A stretch of 11,964 nucleotides of DNA from the NCBI GenBank assembly GCA_021161625.1, contig JAGHAG010000134.1, forward strand, positions 1 to 11,964, read 5' to 3'. Under the pieces are notes generated by a model. That model ran no database searches and was not told where the DNA came from. It saw only the letters and a program-made list of their open reading frames with translations. This document shows positions 6,572 to 11,964 of the stretch, piece after piece (position 1 is the stretch's first letter; each line of letters opens with the position of its first letter). A program made the translations under genes and the position numbers. Source of the stretch: Elusimicrobiota bacterium (GTDB lineage Bacteria > CG03).

Positions 6572-7530
6572 AAATAAAATTAAAGAGCATTTTAAATTTT
6601 GTGCTGATTGCTTTTGCTTTTGGAATTTTTGCAGCGGCTGGTTTTGATATTGCAATGAGAATTTTAACCCGAACAAAAAAAATTGTTCTAGTTCCAAATG
6701 TTATTGGGATGAACATAATTGATGCAATGGATGTTTTACAGGAGAAAGGACTTTATCCTGTAAAGGAAAAACAGCTTATTGCCGATGAAACGGTTCCCCG
6801 AGGGAATGTTGTAAAACAAAATCCTCTTCCTGGAAGTGTTGTAAAAAAGGGAAGGGTTGTTAAACTAACCCTTTCAGAAGGTGGGACTCTTGTTTATGTC
6901 CCTGACCTTAAGGATAAAACAATTCAGGAAGCAGAAATACTTCTCACAAGGTCAAACCTAAAACTTGGAAATGTCAGTGAAATTTTTAATGACGAAGTGA
7001 AAGAGGGGCGCATTATTTCCCAGAATCCCCAAAGTGGAACTATTGCCAGACCTCAGACTCTTATTGATGTTATTGTAAGCAAAGGGCCTGCATCTCTTAT
7101 GGGATTTCTTGTTATGCCATATCTTGTGGGAAAATCAACCATGCAGGCACAGGAGATTTTAAAATCAATTGGTTTTGAAGTGAGTGAGATAGAGTACATT
7201 ATAAACGACAACTTAAAAGAAGGAACAATTATGAAACAGCAACCTCCTCCAGGTGAGATTTTATCAGAGGATGTAAGAATAAAATTTTTTGCAAGCAAGC
7301 ATTCTGAAAAAGAAACCGTCAGGGGCAAGAAATTTATTTACTGGGAGGTTCCACAGGATATAAAAGAAAGAACTGTGAAAATTGTTGTGAAAGATGCAAC
7401 AGGAATGAGAAAAGTTTATGAGAATATAGAGCCACCAGGAAAGAAAATTTCCCTTGAAGTTGAGACAATAGGAACTGCGGAAGCAATTTTTTATATAGAC
7501 GATGTGCCTGTGGCAAGGAAGAAGTTATGA
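6568..7530 (+). CDS. Membrane-anchored protein with three PASTA domains, no kinase
   Basis: A 320-residue protein with a short cytoplasmic N-terminus, one transmembrane helix (about 9-26) and an extracytoplasmic region. Three PASTA repeats follow one another (about 39-104, 108-173, 179-245). Each has the characteristic pattern of a P-x-V/L-x-G/D opening, a helix, and a closing Q-x-P-x-x-G turn (KQNPLPG 83-89, SQNPQSG 151-157, KQQPPPG 223-229). A beta-rich domain of about 65 residues with no recognisable motif ends the protein. PASTA domains usually bind muropeptides or beta-lactams in PrkC/PknB kinases or PBPs; here no kinase or penicillin-binding domain is present. The position next to rpe recalls the prkC-rsgA-rpe neighbourhood of Firmicutes. 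It overlaps its neighbours by 4 nt on both sides. A role in envelope sensing or scaffolding is inferred. Confidence 0.88.
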   Translation: MKIKLKSILNFVLIAFAFGIFAAAGFDIAMRILTRTKKIVLVPNVIGMNIIDAMDVLQEKGLYPVKEKQLIADETVPRGNVVKQNPLPGSVVKKGRVVKLTLSEGGTLVYVPDLKDKTIQEAEILLTRSNLKLGNVSEIFNDEVKEGRIISQNPQSGTIARPQTLIDVIVSKGPASLMGFLVMPYLVGKSTMQAQEILKSIGFEVSEIEYIINDNLKEGTIMKQQPPPGEILSEDVRIKFFASKHSEKETVRGKKFIYWEVPQDIKERTVKIVVKDATGMRKVYENIEPPGKKISLEVETIGTAEAIFYIDDVPVARKKL

Positions 7531-8165
7531 CAGAGGTTGGGGTTTCAATTTTATCCGCTGATTTTTCAAATCTAAGACCGTACATAAAAAAGTGTGAGAA
7601 GGTGATAGATTTTATACACATGGATATAATGGATGGAAATTTCGTTCCCAATCTTACTTTTGGCACACCTGTTATAAATTCCTTAAGAAAAATAACAAAA
7701 CTTCCTTTTGAGGCACATCTTATGGTTATAAATCCACAAATCCAATGGAAATGGTATTTATCCAGCAGGCGGATTTTATTCCATATTGAAACTGTAAAAG
7801 AACCTGAAAAACTTATTTCCCACATAAAAAAAGCAAAGAAAGAAGTTGGCATTGCACTAAATCCAGAGACGTCAATAAAAAAAATAATCCCTTTTCTTGA
7901 CAGAATTGATGTTGCTTTTTTGATGGGTGTTTCTCCTGGATTTGCAGGACAAAAATTTAAAAGAAATGTTTTAAAAAAAATAAAAAATCTTCGCAGAATC
8001 ATTGATGCAAAAAACTTAAATTGCAAAATTTCTGTGGATGGTGGTATAAATCACAGGACCGCCCCCCTCTGTTTAAAGGCAGGTGCTGATATATTAATTG
8101 CAAGTTCGTTTCTTGCAAAAGACATTGCAAAACGTGTACGTTTTTTGAAAAATATAAAAAAATAA
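7527..8165 (+). CDS. rpe: Ribulose-phosphate 3-epimerase
   Basis: Interconverts ribulose 5-phosphate and xylulose 5-phosphate in the pentose phosphate pathway; a cytosolic TIM barrel. The 212-residue protein has SILSADF (7-13), the metal and catalytic ligands His31 and Asp33 in HMDIMDGNFVPNLTFG, His64 in AHLMV, the phosphate loop SPGFAGQKF, and Asp171 in SVDGGI. Two deviations stand out. GFAGQ replaces the usual GFGGQ. Residues 78-84 (LSSRRIL) do not match the family, whereas the -1 frame over 7757-7780 reads FIQQADFI, close to the expected F-x-x-AGAD-x-I. Two compensating indels are therefore likely, leaving a full-length but locally scrambled protein. The gene overlaps the PASTA gene by ATGA and is the last of its operon before a 151-nt gap. 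Confidence 0.93.
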   Translation: MTEVGVSILSADFSNLRPYIKKCEKVIDFIHMDIMDGNFVPNLTFGTPVINSLRKITKLPFEAHLMVINPQIQWKWYLSSRRILFHIETVKEPEKLISHIKKAKKEVGIALNPETSIKKIIPFLDRIDVAFLMGVSPGFAGQKFKRNVLKKIKNLRRIIDAKNLNCKISVDGGINHRTAPLCLKAGADILIASSFLAKDIAKRVRFLKNIKK

Positions 8166-8220
8166 GTTTTTCTCTGTTCTTTTACTGGATGAGTTTCTGT
8201 TTAAGGATATTGACAGAAGT

Positions 8221-8286
8221 TTTCGGATTTAGTAAAAAATTCAGATTATTCTTGATTTTAATATTTTAAATTGTTAAAATCCGAAA
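8221..8286 (+). promoter_or_regulatory. Widely spaced inverted repeat bracketing the rplV promoter
   Basis: TTTCGGATTT (8221-8230) and its exact complement AAATCCGAAA (8277-8286) are 46 nt apart and flank the candidate promoter. They could be paired operator half-sites, the base of a stem-loop in read-through RNA from rpe, or a remnant of a repeat. A second, inner inverted repeat, ATTTTAA (8255-8261) and TTAAAAT (8274-8280), sits inside it. Confidence 0.35.
8252..8280 (+). promoter_or_regulatory. Candidate promoter for the ribosomal protein operon
   Basis: TTGATT (8252-8257) is separated by 17 nt from TAAAAT (8275-8280). Transcription would begin near 8287, giving a leader of about 30 nt with a strong Shine-Dalgarno (AAGGAGA, 8305-8311) before the GTG of rplV. 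A further TTGACA at 8210-8215 lies upstream, but only a weak -10 (TAAAAA, 8233-8238) follows it. A promoter is expected here because the gap is the longest between genes in this half of the window. Confidence 0.5.
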
Positions 8287-8316
8287 GTTTTATATTAAAG
8301 AAAAAAGGAGAGTTTT

Positions 8317-8631
8317 GTGGGAAAAATTGCAAAAGCAAAATTTTTGAGGTTTTCCCCAAAAAAGGCGCAGAGGTATTTAAATGCAGTAAGGGGGCTTGAT
8401 GTGAATGTTGCGCTTCAAAAACTTGATGCCCTCAAAACCCCTCTTGCAAGAGCCATATACAAGGTTGTAAAATCTGCTGCCGCCGGAGGAGAAGGTAGAA
8501 ATTATTACATAAAGAAGATTTTTGCAACCCCCGGACCTTCTCTCAAACGGGTTATGCCCCGTGCTTTTGGCAGGGCAGATGTATATAAAAGAAGAATGTG
8601 TCATATCACAGTTGAAGTGGAGGAAAGGTAA
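8317..8631 (+). CDS. rplV: 50S ribosomal protein L22 (uL22)
   Basis: Binds 23S rRNA and lines the nascent peptide exit tunnel through its extended beta-hairpin. The 104-residue product keeps the N-terminal FSPKKAQRYLNAVRG (12-26) and the C-terminal hairpin GPSLKRVMPRAFGRADVYKR (73-92) ending in HITVEVEE. It is at the short end for the family. The start is GTG, placed 6 nt after AAGGAGA. It is the first ribosomal gene after rpe; rpsS, rplB, rplW, rplD, rplC and rpsJ, which normally precede it, are absent. Its TAA shares one A with the ATG of rpsC (TAATG). Confidence 0.95.
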   Translation: MGKIAKAKFLRFSPKKAQRYLNAVRGLDVNVALQKLDALKTPLARAIYKVVKSAAAGGEGRNYYIKKIFATPGPSLKRVMPRAFGRADVYKRRMCHITVEVEER

Positions 8632-9365
8632 TGGGGCAGAAAATTCACCCTTATGGTTTCAGGGTTGGTGTAACTTATGGATGGAAGAGCAGATATCTTA
8701 TGAGAAAAGGATTAAGGGAATCTGTTATTGAAGATATAAAAATCAGACAGGAAATTCACAGACAGCTTCCCCGCGCTCAGATTTCAAAAATTGAAATAGA
8801 GAAGGCATCCTCACAGGTTGTTGTTATAATTCATACAGCCCGTCCGGGTCTTGTCATAGGACAGAAAGGAGCCACGATTGATAAACTCAGAGAGGACCTT
8901 TCATTACTTCTGGAAAAAGAAGTGCAGGTAAATGTCAGCGAAGTTAAAAAGCCTCTTCTTGATGCTCAGGTTGTTTCAGAAATGATTGCAGTGAGCCTTG
9001 AAAAGAAAATGCCCTTCAGAGCGGTCTCAAAGAGGATGCTGAGGTCGATTATGGATAACGGTGCTCTTGGAGCAAAAATCAGAGTTTCAGGTCGGCTTGA
9101 CGGTGCTGAAATTGCAAGAAGCGAATGGTTTAAGGAAGGGAGCGTCCCTCTTCAGTCAATTAACAAAATTATTGATTATGGTTATTCTGTGGCATATACA
9201 AGGTCAGGTGTAATAGGGGTCAAGGTGTGGATTCATAAGCCTCCGGAAACTCAACCCGAAGTTGAAAAACACGAGGCAGAAAAAGAGGAAAAGGAAATCC
9301 TGGAGCCCAAGAACAATGAAAATGAAAAGGAACAGGACACTAAAGAGGAAGGTGAGGAGACATAA
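8631..9365 (+). CDS. rpsC: 30S ribosomal protein S3 (uS3)
   Basis: Component of the mRNA entry site on the 30S head. The 244-residue protein begins with the conserved GQKIHPYGFRVG and contains a type II KH domain with the loop GLVIGQKG (73-80). The C-terminal S3 domain includes GRLDGAEIARSEW (154-166). Residues 204-244 form a very acidic, glutamate-rich tail beyond the conserved fold; such low-complexity tails occur in S3 of several lineages and are probably disordered. GGAGG lies just upstream inside the rplV end. The TAA overlaps the rplP ATG by 1 nt. Confidence 0.97.
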   Translation: MGQKIHPYGFRVGVTYGWKSRYLMRKGLRESVIEDIKIRQEIHRQLPRAQISKIEIEKASSQVVVIIHTARPGLVIGQKGATIDKLREDLSLLLEKEVQVNVSEVKKPLLDAQVVSEMIAVSLEKKMPFRAVSKRMLRSIMDNGALGAKIRVSGRLDGAEIARSEWFKEGSVPLQSINKIIDYGYSVAYTRSGVIGVKVWIHKPPETQPEVEKHEAEKEEKEILEPKNNENEKEQDTKEEGEET

Positions 9366-9772
9366 TGCTTGCACCAAAAAAGGTTAAATATAGAAAACAG
9401 CAAAAAGGCAGTTTTAAAGGCATAGCAACTGCTGGAAGTTGTGTCTCTTTTGGAGAATGGGGACTTAAATCTCTTCAGACAAAATGGATTACAGCAAGAC
9501 AGATTGAAGCATGCAGAGTTTTGCTTGTAAGAAGCATAAGAAAAGGTGGAAAAATCTGGCTGAGAATTTTTCCTGACAAACCCATTACAAAAAAACCTGC
9601 TGAAACGCGAATGGGAAAGGGAAAAGGTCCTGTTGAGGGCTGGGTTGCAAAAGTTCTTCCAGGAAGAGTCCTTTTTGAAATAGAGGGTCTTTCTGAGGAT
9701 GCGGTAAAGGATGTTTTTAGAAAAGTGACCCACAAACTTGGAATAAAAACAAAGGTTGTTCCGAGGCACTGA
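9365..9772 (+). CDS. rplP: 50S ribosomal protein L16 (uL16)
   Basis: Contacts the A-site tRNA and 5S/23S rRNA in the large subunit. The 135-residue length is normal. Diagnostic segments are the N-terminal MLAPKKVKYRKQQKG, WITARQIEA (41-49), RIFPDKPITKKPAETRMGKG (67-86) and WVAKVLPGRVLFEI (93-106). Arg82 in AETRMGKG matches the arginine that is hydroxylated in some bacteria. The stop TGA shares its last A with the ATG of rpmC. Confidence 0.97.
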   Translation: MLAPKKVKYRKQQKGSFKGIATAGSCVSFGEWGLKSLQTKWITARQIEACRVLLVRSIRKGGKIWLRIFPDKPITKKPAETRMGKGKGPVEGWVAKVLPGRVLFEIEGLSEDAVKDVFRKVTHKLGIKTKVVPRH

Positions 9773-9969
9773 TGGCAAAAAAAGTAAATTTTAATGATTT
9801 TTCAAATGAAGAATTAAATATGAAATTAAAGGATTTTGAAAAACAATTGATTATCTTAAGAATGCAAAAAAACCAGAGAATGTTAAAAGACACCTCCCAG
9901 ATTAGAAAGATAAGAAAAGACATTGCGAGAATAAAAACCGTTTTAAATGTGAGGAAGAAAAATGCGTAA
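9772..9969 (+). CDS. rpmC: 50S ribosomal protein L29 (uL29)
   Basis: Small two-helix protein near the peptide exit tunnel and the docking site for trigger factor and SRP. The 65 residues show SNEELNMKLKDFEKQL (11-26) and the second-helix signature QIRKIRKDIARIKTVL (43-58), in the expected order between rplP and rpsQ. It overlaps rplP by 1 nt and rpsQ by 8 nt, so translation is likely coupled. Confidence 0.95.
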   Translation: MAKKVNFNDFSNEELNMKLKDFEKQLIILRMQKNQRMLKDTSQIRKIRKDIARIKTVLNVRKKNA

Positions 9970-10210
9970 AAGATTAATTGGCAGAGTTTTACAGGATAAA
10001 AATCCAAAGACAAGAATTGTTGAAATTATGAGATTTATTATGCATCCAAGGTATAAGAAGTTTTTAAGAAGGAGGAGAAAGTTTCACTGCCACGATGAAA
10101 AAAACATTTCAAAGGCAGGGGACCGAGTTGTTATAGAAGAAGCAAGACCTTTCAGCAAACTTAAAAGATGGAAGGTTGTTAAAGTTCTTAATGAGGGGTC
10201 AGAGCAATGA
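9962..10210 (+). CDS. rpsQ: 30S ribosomal protein S17 (uS17)
   Basis: Primary 16S rRNA-binding OB-fold protein. The 82-residue product carries GRVLQDKNPKTRIVEI (7-22), HPRYKKFLRRRRKFHCHDEKN (28-48), the GDRVVIEEARPFSKLKRWKV stretch (53-72) and a short C-terminus. It starts inside the last codons of rpmC, with AGGAAG (9952-9957) four nt before the ATG, and ends in an ATGA overlap with rplN. Confidence 0.96.
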   Translation: MRKRLIGRVLQDKNPKTRIVEIMRFIMHPRYKKFLRRRRKFHCHDEKNISKAGDRVVIEEARPFSKLKRWKVVKVLNEGSEQ

Positions 10211-10575
10211 TTCAGTTAATGAGCCGTCTGGTTGTCTGTGATAATTCAGGCGCAAAAGAGGTTATGTGTATTCACAATTTCGGCGGTTCAAAAAGAAGAT
10301 ATGCCGGTGTGGGAGACATCATAAAGGCATCTGTAAAAAAAGCAGCCCCAAATGCTGCAGTTAAAAAGGGTGATGTGGTAAAAGCAGTAATTGTAAGGAC
10401 TGTGTTCCCTATTAGAAGACCCGACGGCACAAGGGTTTCATTTTCTGACAATGCCTGTGTTTTAATTGATGAAAAGAAGGAACCCAGAGGCACCCGAATT
10501 TTCGGTCCTGTTGCAAGAGAACTTCGGGCAAAAGGATTTACAAAAATTATATCACTGGCTCCGGAGGTTGTTTAA
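10207..10575 (+). CDS. rplN: 50S ribosomal protein L14 (uL14)
   Basis: Binds 23S rRNA at the subunit interface and helps form intersubunit bridges. The 122-residue length and the motifs CDNSGAKEVMCI (11-22), GGSKRRYAGVGDIIKASVK (26-44) and EPRGTRIFGPVARELRAKG are nearly invariant across bacteria. The start is an ATGA overlap with rpsQ, and the end shares one A with rplX. Confidence 0.98.
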   Translation: MIQLMSRLVVCDNSGAKEVMCIHNFGGSKRRYAGVGDIIKASVKKAAPNAAVKKGDVVKAVIVRTVFPIRRPDGTRVSFSDNACVLIDEKKEPRGTRIFGPVARELRAKGFTKIISLAPEVV

Positions 10576-10883
10576 TGCAAAAAATAAAAAAAGGTGACAA
10601 AGTGCTGGTTATAAAAGGTAGATATAAGGGAAAGGTAAGCGAAGTGATAAAGGTTTTTCCAGAAAAAAACAAAGCCATTGTAAGCAAGGTAAAAGTTGTA
10701 AAGGTTCACACCCGTCCCACCCAGCAAAATCCTGGTGGCATTATAGAAAAGGAGGCACCCATTGACATATCTTCCCTCAAAGTTATTTGCAGTCATTGTA
10801 ACAAACCAACCCGAATAGGTTTTAAATTTATTTCAGAGGGGAAGGTAAGATTTTGCAAAAAATGTGGGGAGATAATTTCATGA
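10575..10883 (+). CDS. rplX: 50S ribosomal protein L24 (uL24) with zinc ribbon
   Basis: One of the two initiators of 50S assembly, binding the 5' region of 23S rRNA. The 102 residues contain the KOW motif GDKVLVIKGRYKGKVSEVIKV (7-27) and HTRPTQQNPGGIIEKEAPI (45-63). A C-terminal four-cysteine ribbon has Cys72 and Cys75 in CSHC and Cys94 and Cys97 in CKKC, which could bind zinc. The zinc-binding form is common but not universal. It overlaps rplE by ATGA. Confidence 0.96.
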   Translation: MQKIKKGDKVLVIKGRYKGKVSEVIKVFPEKNKAIVSKVKVVKVHTRPTQQNPGGIIEKEAPIDISSLKVICSHCNKPTRIGFKFISEGKVRFCKKCGEIIS

Positions 10884-11443
10884 CAGGGAAAAAATATATT
10901 CCAAGATTAAAAGAGGTGGATAAAAAAGTAAAGGAAGAAATGAAGAAAAAATACAATTACAAAAACATACTTGAAGCACCAACACTTGAAAAAATCGTTG
11001 TGAGCACCGGGCACAATCCAGCAAAAGAAGACCTTAAATATCTGGATGAAGCGCTTGACCAAATTGCTCTTATAACAGGTCAGAGACCTGTAAGAACTCT
11101 TGCAAGAAAATCTGTGTCAAATTTCAAAATAAGAAAAGGGCAGCCCATTGGTTGTAAAGTTACTTTAAGGAAAGACAGAATGTGGGAATTTCTTGACAGA
11201 TTCATTAATATTGCAATTCCAAGAATGAGAGATTTCAGGGGGCTTAACAAAAATGCGTTTGACAGGGACGGCAATTACAGTATAGGAATAAGAGATATTT
11301 CAATTTTCCCGGAGGTAAATATCGCAAAAATTTCCCGTCCAATAGGGCTTTGTATCACCCTTTGTGTTAAAAATAATGGCAAAAGGTCCATTGATGAGAT
11401 AAGAAATTATCTTGGAATGATAGGAGTTCCTTTCAGGAAGTAG
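10880..11443 (+). CDS. rplE: 50S ribosomal protein L5 (uL5)
   Basis: Binds 5S rRNA and contacts the P-site tRNA in the central protuberance. With the ATG at 10880 the protein has 187 residues, normal for the family, beginning MTGKKYIPRLKE. The Shine-Dalgarno GGGGAG (10866-10871) is 8 nt upstream and the ATG forms the usual ATGA overlap with rplX. A longer in-frame reading from TTG at 10853 lies inside the zinc-ribbon codons of rplX and is unlikely. Signatures include TLEKIVVSTG near the N-terminus, TGQRPVRTLARKSVSNFKIRKGQPIG in the middle, FDRDGNYSIGIRD, and the C-terminal GVPFRK. Confidence 0.96.
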   Translation: MTGKKYIPRLKEVDKKVKEEMKKKYNYKNILEAPTLEKIVVSTGHNPAKEDLKYLDEALDQIALITGQRPVRTLARKSVSNFKIRKGQPIGCKVTLRKDRMWEFLDRFINIAIPRMRDFRGLNKNAFDRDGNYSIGIRDISIFPEVNIAKISRPIGLCITLCVKNNGKRSIDEIRNYLGMIGVPFRK

Positions 11444-11445
11444 TT

Positions 11446-11631
11446 ATGGCAAAGAAATGTAAAATTGAAAAAGCAAAGAGAATTCAGAAGTTTAGAGTAA
11501 GAGAAAAGAACAGATGTTTCAGATGTGGAAGACCGCGGGGATTTTACAGGGATTTTGGCCTTTGCAGGATTTGCTTCAGAGAACTTGCCCATAAAGGAGA
11601 AATTCCCGGGGTAAAAAAAGCAAGCTGGTAA
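11446..11631 (+). CDS. rpsN: 30S ribosomal protein S14, zinc-binding type (uS14)
   Basis: Small protein of the 30S head. At 61 residues it is the short C+ (type Z) form. The zinc ligands are Cys24 and Cys27 (CFRC) and Cys40 and Cys43 (CRIC), and it ends in GEIPGVKKASW, the classic type Z terminus. It lies 2 nt after rplE in the order expected of the spc operon. The next expected gene, rpsH, is absent: only 333 nt of repeat-rich non-coding sequence follows to the end of the window. Confidence 0.97.
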   Translation: MAKKCKIEKAKRIQKFRVREKNRCFRCGRPRGFYRDFGLCRICFRELAHKGEIPGVKKASW

Positions 11632-11666
11632 AATTAAAAGATGAAAAATTATAGGCAAGAGAGCTC

Positions 11667-11771
11667 GTGGTTCTGGCGTCAGGGACGCTCGCGTGAGATG
11701 GCTCGCTCTCTGTTCGCTGCGGACTTATTGCTGAATTCCTCGCTCTCAGGGCCCTGCCTGCCAGAAACCAC
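11667..11771. repeat. GC-rich foldback element of about 105 bp
   Basis: GTGGTTCTGGC (11667-11677) is repeated in inverted form as GCCAGAAACCAC (11760-11771), with one inserted base. The match continues less perfectly into CAGGG at 11680-11684 and CCCTG at 11752-11756. Between the arms CTCGCTCTC occurs twice in direct orientation (11702-11710 and 11739-11747). The segment is clearly richer in G+C than the flanking genes and has no plausible protein. It looks like a miniature inverted-repeat or foldback element. That nature is inferred; no target duplication is evident. Confidence 0.6.
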
Positions 11772-11775
11772 TCGC

Positions 11776-11816
11776 AATGTAGCTGCAGACCCTTGGTCTG
11801 TGATAAAGTGATATGG
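11776..11816. repeat. GTAG-type hairpin module, copy A
   Basis: AATGTAG leads into a 6-bp hairpin, CAGACC (11786-11791) and GGTCTG (11795-11800), then the tail ATAAAGTGATATGG (11803-11816). Head and tail match copy B (11923-11964) closely while the stem sequence differs and remains self-complementary. Confidence 0.75.
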
Positions 11817-11838
11817 AGACAAGATGACAAGTAGAGAA

Positions 11839-11866
11839 GTGGACAGTGGACAGAGGATAGAGGATA
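11839..11866. repeat. Perfect four-unit heptamer array
   Basis: Two copies of GTGGACA are followed by two copies of GAGGATA, with no gap, giving four 7-nt units of the form GWGGAYA. On the opposite strand these read as pyrimidine-rich TGTCCAC and TATCCTC, similar in period and composition to the array at 143-219 but in the other orientation. Confidence 0.7.
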
Positions 11867-11867
11867 G

Positions 11868-11922
11868 TCCGCCTACGCTAAGGCTACGGCGGATAATTGT
11901 AGCGGGCGACGTAAGTCGCCAA
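11868..11922. repeat. Two adjacent hairpins between heptamer array and module B
   Basis: The first hairpin pairs TCCGCC (11868-11873) with GGCGGA (11888-11893) around an imperfect inner stem. The second follows GTAG (11899-11902) and pairs GGCGAC (11905-11910) with GTCGCC (11915-11920) across the loop GTAA, a GNRA tetraloop if transcribed. The second is another member of the GTAG-hairpin family seen at 74, 2102, 11779 and 11926. Confidence 0.65.
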
Positions 11923-11964
11923 AATGTAGTTGCAAAGCTTGCTTTGCTAAATAAAATGATATGG
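11923..11964. repeat. GTAG-type hairpin module, copy B
   Basis: AATGTAG precedes a perfect 7-bp hairpin, GCAAAGC (11932-11938) and GCTTTGC (11941-11947), followed by the tail ATAAAATGATATGG up to the end of the window. The tail matches copy A with one substitution. The first bases of the window (AATAAAGTGA, 2-11) resemble the same tail. Confidence 0.75.

Noticed and set aside
7334..8026. 230-codon open frame on the - strand opposite rpe
   Set aside because: It is antisense to a well-supported gene, has no recognisable domain, and arises from AT-rich codon bias.
9251..9778. 175-codon open frame on the - strand opposite rpsC/rplP
   Set aside because: It is a shadow of conserved ribosomal genes; its Ser/Phe-rich product is typical of the antisense of Lys/Glu codons.
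10853..10879. Upstream TTG start extending rplE by nine codons
   Set aside because: The extension lies in the rplX zinc-ribbon codons, whereas ATG at 10880 has a good Shine-Dalgarno and the usual ATGA overlap.
11660..11820. GC-rich folded segment considered as a tRNA or other stable RNA gene
   Set aside because: No acceptor stem, T-loop GTTCRANNC or anticodon arm could be assembled; the inverted ends and direct repeats fit a foldback repeat better.
11576..11830. 84-codon open frame on the - strand in the right-hand repeats
   Set aside because: It overlaps rpsN and the foldback element, with no domain and no ribosome-binding site; it reflects GC-rich repeat sequence.

Overview
The window is an AT-rich stretch of bacterial chromosome. 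Its 14 recognisable genes all lie on the + strand, and the short gaps between them are rich in small palindromic repeats. Housekeeping content (uL22 to uS14 ribosomal proteins, TrpE/TrpG, ribulose-phosphate epimerase) with AT-biased codons, a zinc-type uS14 and a zinc-ribbon uL24 points to a bacterium, probably from a little-characterised anaerobic or candidate lineage. The sequence alone does not name the phylum.

Layout. 1-257: non-coding repeats (a two-hairpin element and a degenerate 7-nt tandem array). 258-2105: an APC-type amino-acid permease fused to a PTS EIIA-like domain. 2139-3311 and 3430-4506: two paralogous YibE/F-family membrane proteins. They are separated by about 70 nt of overlapping palindromes that include an intrinsic-terminator shape. 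4499-6571: trpE and trpG, both subunits of anthranilate synthase, with no other trp genes in view. 6568-7530: a membrane-anchored protein with three PASTA domains and no kinase. 7527-8165: rpe. 8166-8316: a promoter-like gap. 8317-11631: rplV-rpsC-rplP-rpmC-rpsQ-rplN-rplX-rplE-rpsN, packed with overlapping stops and starts. 11632-11964: non-coding repeats (a foldback element, a four-unit heptamer array and several hairpin modules).

How the genes fit together. From yibE/F-2 through rpe the genes overlap by 4-8 nt or lie about 21 nt apart, so they probably form one transcript that mixes membrane transport or stress, tryptophan entry, envelope sensing (PASTA) and the pentose phosphate pathway. 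The ribosomal block appears to have its own promoter. It is a fragment of the usual S10-spc cluster: rpsJ to rpsS are missing before rplV, and rpsH onward are missing after rpsN.

The most unusual features are the repeats. One is a family of 'GTAG + variable perfect hairpin' modules whose stems change in a compensated way. Another is heptamer arrays at both ends of the window. Repeat sequence also appears to supply the permease stop codon and the C-terminal tail of the first YibE/F protein. A chain of mutually exclusive hairpins precedes the operon containing trpEG. Separately, rpe appears to carry a short segment read out of frame between two compensating indels. I found no CRISPR array, phage, transposase, tRNA or rRNA, and no clear new defence or biosynthetic system.
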